Source: an uncultured Flavobacterium sp.
GTDB taxonomy: Bacteria > Bacteroidota > Bacteroidia > Flavobacteriales > Flavobacteriaceae
Direction: 5' to 3'
NCBI RefSeq assembly: GCF_943913405.1
Contig: NZ_CALTYA010000003.1
Location: 62,001-126,000 of the forward strand
DNA length: 64,000 nucleotides
Below, one piece after another: positions 27,055 through 35,020 of this stretch; position 1 is the stretch's first letter, and each line of letters starts with the position of its first letter. A program made the translations under genes and the position numbers. The notes below the pieces were generated by a model. The model saw only the letters and a program-made list of their open reading frames with translations. It was not told the origin of the DNA and ran no database searches.

Positions 27055-27981
27055 ATGAAAATCACAATATATAAAATCAGTCTGGCCTTCCTTTTCCTTT
27101 TTATCTCGATTGAAGGAAGCGCGCAACAAGATCCTGGATATACACAGTATATGTATAATCCGCTAACGGTCAATTCTGCTTATGCAGGTTCAACCGGGAC
27201 TTTGGAAGCTGTCATAATCCACCGCTCGCAATGGGTGGGGATTGACGGCGCACCATCAACGCAGTCTTTTACAGTTCACACGCCGCTGACGAATGACCGA
27301 ATCGGACTCGGATTCTCGGCTGTAAATGACAATTTAGGGCCGTCAAATGAGCTTTATTTAGATGCCAACTTTTCTTATACATTGCTATTGAGTTATTCAA
27401 CAAAATTAGCATTGGGAGTAAAAGCAGGCGCTAGAATGTTGAATGTAGATTGGCAAAAAGGACGTTTTTACAATGAATCAGACGTTTTGCTGAACTCTAA
27501 TATTGACAATAAATTCACGCCTTCCATCGGTGCGGGCGCTTATTTATATGGAGATAAATGGTATGTTGGAGCTTCTGTTCCAAGTTTTATACGAAGCGAT
27601 TATTATGACGATGTGCAAGAATCGATCGATGTTGAAAGATTGCATTATTATTTGATGGCAGGTTATGTGTTTGATGTTTCAGATAACGTGAAATTCAAGC
27701 CGGCAATGTTGGCAAGAGGCGTAAGTGGCGCTCCGATTTCTTTGGATGTTTCTGCAAATTTCCTGATCCATGAAAAATTTATGATCGGAGCTGGCTATCG
27801 CTGGGATGATTCGGTTAGCGTTTTAGCCGGATTTCAGTTGAATAGCAATTTCTTCGTAGGTTATTCTTATGATTACACCACGACCGATCTTAACAAATAC
27901 AACGACGGTTCGCATGAAATTGTGCTTCGTTTCCAATTGTCTCCTAAGTCAAATCAAATCAAATCCCCTCGATTCTTCTAA
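27055..27981 (+). CDS. SprF/PorP-family type IX secretion membrane protein
   Basis: 308 aa. Signal peptide (to ~23, ending GSAQ), then the PorP/SprF signature DPGYTQYMYNPLTVNSAYAGS, and a beta-barrel-like sequence to the end. Members are outer-membrane proteins, often encoded right behind a large type-B-sorted adhesin, and SprF of F. johnsoniae is needed for surface delivery of SprB. The gene starts 37 bp after the adhesin stop and 11 bp before the OmpA-type gene, so the three form one operon. It is likely the dedicated partner of this adhesin. Confidence 0.93.
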   Translation: MKITIYKISLAFLFLFISIEGSAQQDPGYTQYMYNPLTVNSAYAGSTGTLEAVIIHRSQWVGIDGAPSTQSFTVHTPLTNDRIGLGFSAVNDNLGPSNELYLDANFSYTLLLSYSTKLALGVKAGARMLNVDWQKGRFYNESDVLLNSNIDNKFTPSIGAGAYLYGDKWYVGASVPSFIRSDYYDDVQESIDVERLHYYLMAGYVFDVSDNVKFKPAMLARGVSGAPISLDVSANFLIHEKFMIGAGYRWDDSVSVLAGFQLNSNFFVGYSYDYTTTDLNKYNDGSHEIVLRFQLSPKSNQIKSPRFF

Positions 27982-27992
27982 TACTAAAGCTT

Positions 27993-29927
27993 ATGAAAAA
28001 AATACTTTTACTTTGCCTAATCTTCAGCTTTTCGGCTGGTATGGCTCAAAGCAAATTGAAAACGGCCGATAAGCTTTTCAAGACCTATCATTTTATAGAC
28101 GCTGCAAAAGCCTATGATGAATATCTCGAAAAAGAAAAATCACCGGGAACACAAACGCTGAAAAATGCAGGCGATTCCTATTATTTCATCGATGATATGC
28201 GAAATGCCTTGCGATGGTATCAAAAATTATATGATATCCAAGGCACGACTTTAGATGATCCGCATTTTCTTCGCTATGTTGAATCGCTGAAAGGTGTTGG
28301 CGATTATGACAAAGCTGATGTCGTGACTAAAGAATTTTTGGCTAAAAAAGGCGACCAGAAATTAATTGCTAGATATAACAACCAAAAAAGACAGCGCGAC
28401 AGCATGGCTGTGCAAAAGCCTTTGTATACGGTTAAAAATCTAGAAATAAATACGGATAAATCTGATTTTGGAACTGCTTTTTATGGCGATAAAATCGTTT
28501 ATTCTTCCAGTAAGGATACGACTTTGTTTAAAAATAAATTGTACAGCTGGAACAAGCAGCCTTTCTTGAAATTGTATGTAGCTGAAAGAAATGCCGTAAA
28601 CGGAGAGCTTTTCAATGATGCCTCTTTCTTGCCAAATGTAAAAAATAAGTACCATGAGGCGACAATGGCTTTCAGTCCAGATTGGAAGACGGTTTATTAT
28701 TCAAATAATATCGTAAGAAAAAGAAAATTGGTAAATGATCCCGAAGGGACAAATAATTTCCAGATTACAAGAGGAACTATTGAAGATGGAAAGCTTGTAA
28801 AACCTGAGAAATTATTCTTCAACAGTAAAGATTATTCTGTAGGACATCCCGCTCTGAGTCCAGATGGGAAATGGCTTTTCTTTGCTTCTGACATGCCAGG
28901 CGGTTATGGAGAATCTGATTTATACGTAAGCCAGGTTGCTGACGACGGAACTATCGGAACGCCGAAAAATCTCGGACCAACAATCAATACGGTTGGAAAT
29001 GACATGTTTCCTTCTTTCGCCAACGGAATGCTTTATTTTTCTTCGGATGGACATTTTGGATGGGGCGGTTTGGATATTTACGAAAGCAAATTTTATGGTG
29101 ACATGAAATTTTCTGAACCAAGAAATCTTGGTGCTCCAGTCAACAGCAATAAGGATGATTTTGCTTATATCATAGACGCGACAGATGGTTATGGCTATTT
29201 TTCTTCCAATAGATCTATGGGAAAAGGCGATGATGATATTTATTATTTTACTAAAGAAAAACCGTCTTGCAATCAATTGGTTTCAGGAAGGGTTATCAAC
29301 GCAAAATCAAAATTAGCAATCGCTGATGCGAGTATAAAAGTGCTGAATCAGTTTGGTGATCAGGTTTCTGAATCAACAACGAATGCTGAAGGAATTTACA
29401 AAGTAACTGTTCCTTGCAACGGAAAATTGAAAATTACTGCTACAAAAGCAAGTCACAGCACCGACCAAAAAGAAGTTGAAACTAGCGGTCTGGATGGCAC
29501 GGAAACGAAAAATATCAATTTTGAATTGAGCAATTACGCAGATTTGATAAAAGTTGACGGTGATAAAGAGAAAATTGACATCAATCCGATTTTCTTTGAA
29601 TATGACAAATCAATGATTACGTCACAAGCTGCGACAGAATTAGATAAAGTTGTTTTTGTGATGACACGTTTCCCAAATGTTAAAATCAAGATTGAGTCGC
29701 ACACCGATTCTAGAGGAAAAGATGCTTATAACATGAAGCTTTCTGATGACAGAGCGAAATCAACTCAAACTTATATTTTATCTAAAGGAATCGATCCTTC
29801 GCGTATTCAAAGTGCAATTGGTTATGGAGAAAGTCGCCTGACAAACAAATGTGCCAACGGCGTAAAATGTACCGAAGCGCAACATTTAGCAAACAGAAGA
29901 TCTGACTTTATAGTTATCGAGAAGTAA
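27993..29927 (+). CDS. TPR / PD40 beta-propeller / OmpA-family protein
   Basis: 644 aa. Signal peptide, then TPR-like helices (~20-125), a PD40/WD40-like propeller (~145-420; repeats such as HPALSPDGKWLFFASD and MFPSFANGMLYFSSDG), a carboxypeptidase-regulatory-like sandwich (~428-505), and a C-terminal OmpA domain (~530-640; FFEYDKSMI, then SHTDSRGKDAYN) that should bind peptidoglycan. This architecture is frequent next to PorP/SprF genes and T9SS-exported proteins (PorE-like); it probably tethers the secretion or attachment complex to the cell wall. Third gene of the adhesin operon. Confidence 0.92.
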   Translation: MKKILLLCLIFSFSAGMAQSKLKTADKLFKTYHFIDAAKAYDEYLEKEKSPGTQTLKNAGDSYYFIDDMRNALRWYQKLYDIQGTTLDDPHFLRYVESLKGVGDYDKADVVTKEFLAKKGDQKLIARYNNQKRQRDSMAVQKPLYTVKNLEINTDKSDFGTAFYGDKIVYSSSKDTTLFKNKLYSWNKQPFLKLYVAERNAVNGELFNDASFLPNVKNKYHEATMAFSPDWKTVYYSNNIVRKRKLVNDPEGTNNFQITRGTIEDGKLVKPEKLFFNSKDYSVGHPALSPDGKWLFFASDMPGGYGESDLYVSQVADDGTIGTPKNLGPTINTVGNDMFPSFANGMLYFSSDGHFGWGGLDIYESKFYGDMKFSEPRNLGAPVNSNKDDFAYIIDATDGYGYFSSNRSMGKGDDDIYYFTKEKPSCNQLVSGRVINAKSKLAIADASIKVLNQFGDQVSESTTNAEGIYKVTVPCNGKLKITATKASHSTDQKEVETSGLDGTETKNINFELSNYADLIKVDGDKEKIDINPIFFEYDKSMITSQAATELDKVVFVMTRFPNVKIKIESHTDSRGKDAYNMKLSDDRAKSTQTYILSKGIDPSRIQSAIGYGESRLTNKCANGVKCTEAQHLANRRSDFIVIEK

Positions 29928-29948
29928 AATTAATTGTCTATGAAAAAG

Positions 29949-29981
29949 ATGAAAGTCCTAGCATTTGCTGGGACTTTTTTA
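29949..29981 (+). terminator. Terminator of the adhesin operon
   Basis: AAAGTCC-AGC / GCT-GGACTTT stem with one mismatch around a short loop, followed by a T run, ~25 bp after the stop. Confidence 0.85.
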
Positions 29982-30089
29982 TGAATTTATAATCCAAATT
30001 ATTTTTTGCCTTTTATAGCTATTAAAAACAAATTTTGAAAAGTTCGAGATTGTGATTTTAATAGAAAAGAAATTTCATATTTGATAAAC

Positions 30090-30119
30090 AAAAAAAGAGC
30101 CTATTGAAGGCTCTTTTAT
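30090..30119 (-). terminator. Terminator of the secreted-protein pair
   Basis: AAAAGAGCC / GGCTCTTTT stem (read on the minus strand) followed by a T run; about 21 bp after the stop of the minus-strand gene ending at 30140. Confidence 0.85.
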
Positions 30120-30139
30120 ATTTGGATTGAGATTTTTTC

Positions 30140-30844
30140 TTATTTGAAATATTCCAAAACGTAGTCGTAAGTTCCTGAAGGATATACTTCAGTAATAATT
30201 CCAGCTCCTGTAATGACATTTCCAGTACCTGATAAGCCGAATTGTCTAACAGAAGTTCCGACTATATTTGTAGTGCTTCCTTTGAAGATAGTGATTTTGT
30301 AAAATCCTGTCATTCCAGATGGAACAGCAATAGTAACTGCAGCAGATATTCCGTCAGCTGTGAATGATCCTTTGATTCCGTATACTTGTGCTCCGTTTAC
30401 TTTTGATGCTGTAACAGTTTCAGTAGTTTTGATATCTTCTGATGAAGATCCTCCACCTAGAGGCTTCCATTGTCCGTTTGTTATATTTCCTGGATTCCCT
30501 GGATTAGAGAAATAGTAAAAACCTGGAGTTACTGCAGTAACTACACCTTGCCCTGAAACGGTGTTTCCTGTAGCGCTGTTATATACAACCATTCCGTCAA
30601 AATCACTTACAATCTGCAAGTTGTCAATTGTTGAGGTGTTAAAAGTAAAAGCAGTAAGGTTTGTTCTTGGAAAACCTAGACCTCTTCCTTCGCTTTGGCT
30701 TGGAAATCCTTCAAAACCACTGGCATCCAAGAAATAATTACTGTCTGTAACTGTCGGTGAGGTATTGAGGTTAGTTGATACTTGGGCGTTTGCAACTGAA
30801 GATATTAGTATTAAAAAAGCGGATAGTTTTAAAATGTTTTTCAT
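30140..30844 (-). CDS. Secreted hypothetical protein with GMVVYN motif
   Basis: 234 aa. Signal peptide ends VANAQ (~residue 21). The mature part is Gly/Ser/Thr-rich and beta-predicted. It contains GMVVYNSATG, then TPGFYYF, then WKPLGGG at ~85-135, the same order of motifs as in the neighbouring upstream gene. The C-terminal ~95 residues (FTADGISAAVTIAVPSG onward) form a separate beta-rich region. No T9SS sorting domain is visible, so the export route past the outer membrane is unclear. It is downstream of, and 42 bp from, a related gene, presumably in one transcript. Confidence 0.82.
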   Translation of the reverse strand: MKNILKLSAFLILISSVANAQVSTNLNTSPTVTDSNYFLDASGFEGFPSQSEGRGLGFPRTNLTAFTFNTSTIDNLQIVSDFDGMVVYNSATGNTVSGQGVVTAVTPGFYYFSNPGNPGNITNGQWKPLGGGSSSEDIKTTETVTASKVNGAQVYGIKGSFTADGISAAVTIAVPSGMTGFYKITIFKGSTTNIVGTSVRQFGLSGTGNVITGAGIITEVYPSGTYDYVLEYFK

Positions 30845-30886
30845 TTTATTGATATTTTTGGTTTATAATTATACTATTTCTGGTTA

Positions 30887-31480
30887 TTATGGTCTTCCAG
30901 ATATTAAATGCCAAGTTGTTCCATCACAAAAAAGAGCCATTGCGCTTGCATTTGTGATTGTTGTTGTTCCTTTTGGTGCATTTAACCCGTTTGTAGTACC
31001 ATAAGAAATAGTACCTACAGACTGATTTCTGATGTAAATAGTTCTGCCAGTAAATGTGGATGGAGTTGGCAATAATAATGTACCTGCTCCTGTGAACTCA
31101 TAAACATCATAATTTGAATTTGCTGCAAAATCAAAACTTGTAGCCGTTTGGCCTGTTAAGATTCTTAAAGCTGGGGCAGTTGCGGCGCCACCTAATTTTA
31201 CCCATTTTGTTCCGTCATTTGAATAAATTCCCGGCGTAACATCTCCTGCAGTTGCAGTATTGTATACTACCATACCTGTTGCTTGAGCGTGTGTGCCTAA
31301 AACCGGCAAGATTGCTGAAGTATTTGTTAATGCAATTCTAGGAAGCAATAGTCCTTTGTTCGTGGATTCCATTTCAAATAATGATCCTGGGGCCAGTGTC
31401 GTAACATTGTCTCCAACTTTCACTTGTGCACTTAATCCTAATCCGGCAAATAGTGCTAGAGATGTAATGATTTTTTTCAT
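30887..31480 (-). CDS. Secreted hypothetical protein, phage-fibre-like beta-rich
   Basis: 197 aa. Signal peptide ends GLSAQ (~18). An N-terminal segment NKGLLLPRIALTNTSAI leads to GMVVYNTATAG, TPGIYSNDGTKW and KLGGA. This arrangement is common in short secreted Bacteroidota surface proteins and resembles phage tail-fibre head regions. The C-terminal ~90 residues include TFTGRTIYIRNQS and end FCDGTTWHLISG. Function unknown; it could be a surface or filament subunit. First gene of the two-gene unit, with a -7 element at 31529-31536. Confidence 0.82.
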   Translation of the reverse strand: MKKIITSLALFAGLGLSAQVKVGDNVTTLAPGSLFEMESTNKGLLLPRIALTNTSAILPVLGTHAQATGMVVYNTATAGDVTPGIYSNDGTKWVKLGGAATAPALRILTGQTATSFDFAANSNYDVYEFTGAGTLLLPTPSTFTGRTIYIRNQSVGTISYGTTNGLNAPKGTTTITNASAMALFCDGTTWHLISGRP

Positions 31481-32065
31481 CGTTTTAATGTTTTAAATTT
31501 TATAATGTATTTGACTCAATTGAAAATTCAAATTTAGAATTGAATTGTGTTTGAATTAAACAATCAGCTAAAACATCTCTTATTTTTTTGATAAAATCGA
31601 CGAACGGTATGATATTTCCTTTCAAATGCACATTTCTGATTTTTTTGTGCGTTTTTTTCATATAAATCATCTGTAATTTGTAATCTTTTTCTTTCTTAAA
31701 AATGAATTTTTTATAAGAAAAAAGAGAAAATATTTGGCAAAAAAGCAAAAAACAGACTCGTTTCTAAAAATAGCGATAAGATTGTTACTCAATTATTTAA
31801 AAATAAATATGAAAAATAAGGCAGGAAAAAGAAGATGAAAGTTCTTAAATAAATGTAATCAACAGAAATTCACAATTATATAACATATAAAAGGTGATTA
31901 TTTGAATTAAAACATTAAATTTGCGCCTTGAAATGAGTTGTAGAAGCCTTTTAAGCTACTATGATTTCATCTACTGACACAATATTTAGGTATATTTTTG
32001 GTTTTAATCAAAATATTTAATTTATTTGTCAAAAAATTGTTAAAAAGATTTTTATTATTTTGCAT
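31481..32065. other. 585-bp AT-rich intergenic region with structured leader
   Basis: Divergent spacer between the minus-strand pair and the small proline-rich gene. An 82-codon open frame on the minus strand (31500-31748) lacks protein-like features. On the plus strand two -7 matches occur: TAAATTTG (31916-31923) and TATTTTTG (31993-32000). A transcript from the first would have a ~135-nt leader that can fold around GAAAT / ATTTC and GTAG / CTAC arms (about 31930-31972). No other gene is supported; 31740-31900 holds nothing I can name. Confidence 0.55.
31529..31536 (-). promoter_or_regulatory. -7 element for the secreted-protein pair
   Basis: Minus strand TAAATTTG, 48 bp before the ATG at 31480; -33 partner not convincing. 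Confidence 0.5.
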
Positions 32066-32263
32066 ATGAAATTTATTTTGAAAAATATATTTGCCCTACT
32101 ATTAATATTGTTGCCAGCTATTGGGTTTTCAGCGCCACCTGCGCCACCTTCGCCAGCGCCACCACCACCGGATATGCCTTTGGATCAATACTTATATGTA
32201 TTAGCAGGAATTGCATTCTTTTTTGCATTTTATTCATTTAGAAAAAAGACACAAACGAAATAA
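32066..32263 (+). CDS. 65-aa proline-rich membrane protein, PID-CTERM-like
   Basis: Start ATG 32066 (a TTG two codons earlier is less likely). Signal peptide to ~22, then the proline-rich run PPAPPSPAPPPPDMPLDQ, one membrane helix (~43-60) and a basic tail FRKKTQTK. The order Pro-rich, P-[IL]-D, helix, basic tail resembles the PID-CTERM sorting signal seen in small flavobacterial proteins, with PLD in place of PID. Known members are short like this one; their processing by an exosortase-type enzyme is inferred, and no such enzyme is in the window. Function unknown. Confidence 0.72.
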   Translation: MKFILKNIFALLLILLPAIGFSAPPAPPSPAPPPPDMPLDQYLYVLAGIAFFFAFYSFRKKTQTK

Positions 32264-32292
32264 AAAAACTCCGATGGAAATCGGAGTTTTTT
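32263..32292. terminator. Bidirectional terminator
   Basis: AAAAAACTCCGA / TCGGAGTTTTTT arms of 12 bp around a 6-nt loop, between the convergent small gene (+) and ribE (-). Confidence 0.92.
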
Positions 32293-32301
32293 TATGGAAT
32301 A

Positions 32302-32892
32302 TTATTGCCTGATCTGGTGCAGTCTCGAAACATATTTTCCGATGACGTCAAATTCTAGATTTATTTTAGTCCCTACTTTGAAATCCTTAAAATTCGTATG
32401 TTCGTGGGTGTAAGGAATAATTGCTACGCTGAATTCGTTTCCCTTAGAATTGACAACTGTCAAGCTCACTCCGTTAACAGTTATCGAGCCTTTTTCAATC
32501 GTGATGTTGTTTAATTTGGCATCATATTCAAAAGTATAATACCAGCTTCCGCCATTTTCTTCAATGTTTTTGCAGTTTCCGGTTTGGTCAACGTGGCCTT
32601 GAACGATATGTCCGTCAAGTCGGTCGCCAAGTTTCATTGCGCGTTCTAAATTTACGGTATCGCCAGTTTTCCAATCGCCAATATTTGTCTTGTCGATAGA
32701 TTCCTTAATTGCGGTAACCGTGTATTCGTCTTCTGAAATTCCAACAACCGTCAGGCAAACGCCATTGTGCGAAACGCTTTGGTCAATTTTTAATTCGTTC
32801 GTAATTGTGGATGAAACAGTAATATGAAGGTTTTCTTCCTCTTTTCTTATGTCTTTTACAACCCCAAGGGTTTCTATGATTCCTGTAAACAT
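32302..32892 (-). CDS. ribE: Riboflavin synthase (alpha chain)
   Basis: 196 aa, normal length. Two homologous lumazine-binding halves: MFTGIIETLGVV with SHNGVCLTV in the first (1-96), and ERAMKLGDRLDGHIVQGHVDQ with VNGVSLTVV in the second. The enzyme dismutates two 6,7-dimethyl-8-ribityllumazine molecules into riboflavin in the cytoplasm. It is divergent from pdxA with a 60-bp gap, an arrangement often seen in Bacteroidota. No FMN riboswitch is visible in the gap. Confidence 0.97.
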   Translation of the reverse strand: MFTGIIETLGVVKDIRKEEENLHITVSSTITNELKIDQSVSHNGVCLTVVGISEDEYTVTAIKESIDKTNIGDWKTGDTVNLERAMKLGDRLDGHIVQGHVDQTGNCKNIEENGGSWYYTFEYDAKLNNITIEKGSITVNGVSLTVVNSKGNEFSVAIIPYTHEHTNFKDFKVGTKINLEFDVIGKYVSRLHQIRQ

Positions 32893-32908
32893 TGTAGTTT
32901 TATTTTAC

Positions 32909-32916
32909 TAAATTTG
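32909..32916 (+). promoter_or_regulatory. -7 element for pdxA
   Basis: TAAATTTG, 37 bp before the pdxA ATG, in the ribE/pdxA divergent gap. The -33 half is weak. Confidence 0.55.
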
Positions 32917-32952
32917 CACTTCAAAATTAAGCAATAATAAGGAGCAAGCATT

Positions 32953-33999
32953 ATGAAAAAAGCAGAAAATATAATTGTTGGAATTTCAATCGGAGATTTA
33001 AACGGTATTGGAAGCGAAGTCGTTTTAAAGACTTTCGAAGATTCAAGAATGCTCGAATTTTGCACTCCGGTGATTTTTGCCAACGTAAAAATCCTCTCTT
33101 TCGCAAAAAAAAGCCTTGATGCCGGAATGCAACTGCATGGAATCGACAGCTTAGACCAACTCGTGATTGGAAAAATCAACGTCTTGAATGTTTGGAAGGA
33201 AAGCGTAAATATCGAATATGGCGTAAATGATGAAAACGTAGGAAAATATGCGATCAAGTCATTTGTTGCTGCCACAAAAGCATTGAAGGAAGGTTTGGTA
33301 GATGTTTTAGTAACGGCACCAATCAATAAATATAATATCCAGGCAGAAGATTTTAAATTCCCAGGGCATACAGATTATTTGGATCAAGAATTGGAAGGCG
33401 ATGCGCTGATGTTGATGGTTCAGGATAATTTGAGAGTAGGTTTGATTACAGATCATATTCCGGTTAACGAAGTTTCTTCACATTTGACAGAAGCTTTGAT
33501 CAAGAGTAAAATTTTGACCGTAAAAAAATCTTTAATTCAAGATTTTAGCATCAATAAGCCGAAAATTGCTGTCTTAGGATTGAATCCTCACGCTGGCGAC
33601 GGTGGTGTAATTGGTAAAGAAGACGACGAAATCATCCGTCCGACGATAAAAAAATTATTTGAAAGCGGGACTTTGGTTTTTGGGCCTTATCCTGCCGATG
33701 GTTTTTTTGGAAGCAACCAATATGAGAAGTATGATGCTGTGATTGCAACATATCACGACCAAGGATTGATTCCGTTTAAAACTTTGTCTTTTGGCAAAGG
33801 AGTCAATTATACGGCAGGTTTGAACAAAATCAGAACTTCGCCAGACCACGGGACGGCTTATGAAATTGCAGGAAAAGGATTAGCAGATCACAACTCATTT
33901 AAGGAAGCGGTTTATTTGGCGATCGACATTTATCATTCGAGAAATGAGTATCAGATTATTAGCCAGAATCCCTTAAAAATTAAAGAAAAACAGTTATAA
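32953..33999 (+). CDS. pdxA: 4-hydroxythreonine-4-phosphate dehydrogenase
   Basis: 348 aa, full length. Family signatures: GISIGDLNGIGSEV at the N-terminus, TAPINKYNIQ with the substrate-binding region FPGHTDYL, and the metal-site histidines in DHIPV, GLNPHAGDGG and TYHDQGLIPFKTL. It oxidises 4-phosphohydroxy-L-threonine in the pyridoxal-phosphate pathway, in the cytoplasm. It stands ahead of the yceD-rpmF unit, which has its own strong promoter. Confidence 0.97.
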   Translation: MKKAENIIVGISIGDLNGIGSEVVLKTFEDSRMLEFCTPVIFANVKILSFAKKSLDAGMQLHGIDSLDQLVIGKINVLNVWKESVNIEYGVNDENVGKYAIKSFVAATKALKEGLVDVLVTAPINKYNIQAEDFKFPGHTDYLDQELEGDALMLMVQDNLRVGLITDHIPVNEVSSHLTEALIKSKILTVKKSLIQDFSINKPKIAVLGLNPHAGDGGVIGKEDDEIIRPTIKKLFESGTLVFGPYPADGFFGSNQYEKYDAVIATYHDQGLIPFKTLSFGKGVNYTAGLNKIRTSPDHGTAYEIAGKGLADHNSFKEAVYLAIDIYHSRNEYQIISQNPLKIKEKQL

Positions 34000-34021
34000 A
34001 CAAAAAAATGTTTATAACGCT

Positions 34022-34050
34022 TTTGGATTTGCAATTATTTTATATCTTTG
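34022..34050 (+). promoter_or_regulatory. Strong promoter of the yceD-rpmF unit
   Basis: TTTG (34022-34025), 17-bp spacer, TATCTTTG (34043-34050); an initiating G/C-rich CACTCC follows. The predicted leader of ~40 nt ends at the ATG at 34096, which supports that start over an upstream TTG inside the promoter. Confidence 0.75.
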
Positions 34051-34095
34051 CACTCCCGTTCCGACTATTCGGAATTAGGGCAAATTGTTGTGACG

Positions 34096-34650
34096 ATGAA
34101 AGTAACCAATGCGTTTTTAATTCCTTTTATAGGATTAAAGTTAGGAAAACATCAGTTTGAATATCAAATAAATAAAGAGTTCTTTGAGGACTATGATTAT
34201 GACGAGTTTGAAGCTTGTGATATCAAAGTCAACATAGTTTTAGAGAAAAAAAGCACCATGCTTGAGCTTCATTTTAAGCACAAAGGGACGATTCACGTGC
34301 CTTGTGACCTGACAAGTGAAATGTTTGATTTGCCAATTAAAGGAAAAATTAAGCTAATTGTTCAGTTTGGAGAAGCTTTTAATGATGATAATGAGGAGTT
34401 GCTCATTTTGCCTTTCGGCGAACATCAAGTAGACGTAAAGCAATACATTTATGAAATGATTGCGCTTTCAATACCTCTAAAAAAGATTCATCCAGGCATA
34501 AAAGACGGAACCCTAAAAAGTGAAGCGCTTGACAAGCTGAACGAATTGAAAGTAAACTCAAAAGAGCAGAAAAAAAGAGATTCAAAAGAAGAAGAAGAAA
34601 AGACAGATCCACGTTGGGATCAATTAAAAAAACTATTAACGGATAAATAA
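34096..34650 (+). CDS. YceD/DUF177-family protein
   Basis: 184 aa from ATG 34096 (MKVTNAFLIPFIGLKLGKHQFEYQI, shown here as the usual Bacteroidota start of the family). The middle contains C-x-x-x-V and HVPCDLTSEMFDLPIKG, the family core, and there is a charged Lys/Glu-rich C-terminal tail. YceD-like proteins are encoded ahead of rpmF in many bacteria and have been linked to 23S rRNA metabolism; the exact role here is not known. Nine bp separate it from rpmF, so they are co-transcribed. Confidence 0.92.
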   Translation: MKVTNAFLIPFIGLKLGKHQFEYQINKEFFEDYDYDEFEACDIKVNIVLEKKSTMLELHFKHKGTIHVPCDLTSEMFDLPIKGKIKLIVQFGEAFNDDNEELLILPFGEHQVDVKQYIYEMIALSIPLKKIHPGIKDGTLKSEALDKLNELKVNSKEQKKRDSKEEEEKTDPRWDQLKKLLTDK

Positions 34651-34659
34651 TATAGTAAA

Positions 34660-34854
34660 ATGGCACATCCTAAGAGAAAGACCTCGAAAACAAGAAGAGA
34701 TAAGAGAAGAACACACTATAAAGCGACTGTTGCTCAAATTGCTACATGTCCTATAACTGGTGAGGCGCATTTATACCACAGAGCTTACTGGCATGAAGGT
34801 AAAATGTACTACAGAGGTCAAGTAGTAATCGACAAGCAAGAAGCTGTTGCTTAA
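34660..34854 (+). CDS. rpmF: 50S ribosomal protein L32
   Basis: 64 aa; begins MAHPKRKTSKTRRDKRRTHY as bacterial L32 does and has the CPITGEAHLYHRAYW segment. Only one cysteine of the zinc-ribbon pairs (Cys in ATCPITG) is seen, so this is a zinc-independent C-minus form. Structural protein of the large subunit. Followed by a terminator. Confidence 0.98.
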   Translation: MAHPKRKTSKTRRDKRRTHYKATVAQIATCPITGEAHLYHRAYWHEGKMYYRGQVVIDKQEAVA

Positions 34855-34878
34855 TACAATTTTGTAGAAAAAAAACTT

Positions 34879-34904
34879 AACTCTCACGTTGTGGGAGTTT
34901 TTTT
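34879..34904 (+). terminator. Terminator after rpmF
   Basis: AACTCTCAC / GTGGGAGTT stem with one G-T pair and a tight GTT loop, then seven T residues. Confidence 0.88.
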
Positions 34905-35020
34905 GTTATTTGTAATTTATTGATAAATAACGTCTTGCAAAAAGGTATGTTTTAGAAATTTTTCGTAATTTCCACCTCTTTTCTAAATTCAAAATTAGGG
35001 AAGAAAATTATTAAAAACTT

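Noticed and set aside
31500..31748. An 82-codon minus-strand open frame upstream of the secreted-protein pair.
   Set aside because: Its product is Lys/Phe/Ile-rich, as expected from AT-rich DNA, it has no signal or domain, and a plausible promoter of the downstream gene lies inside it.
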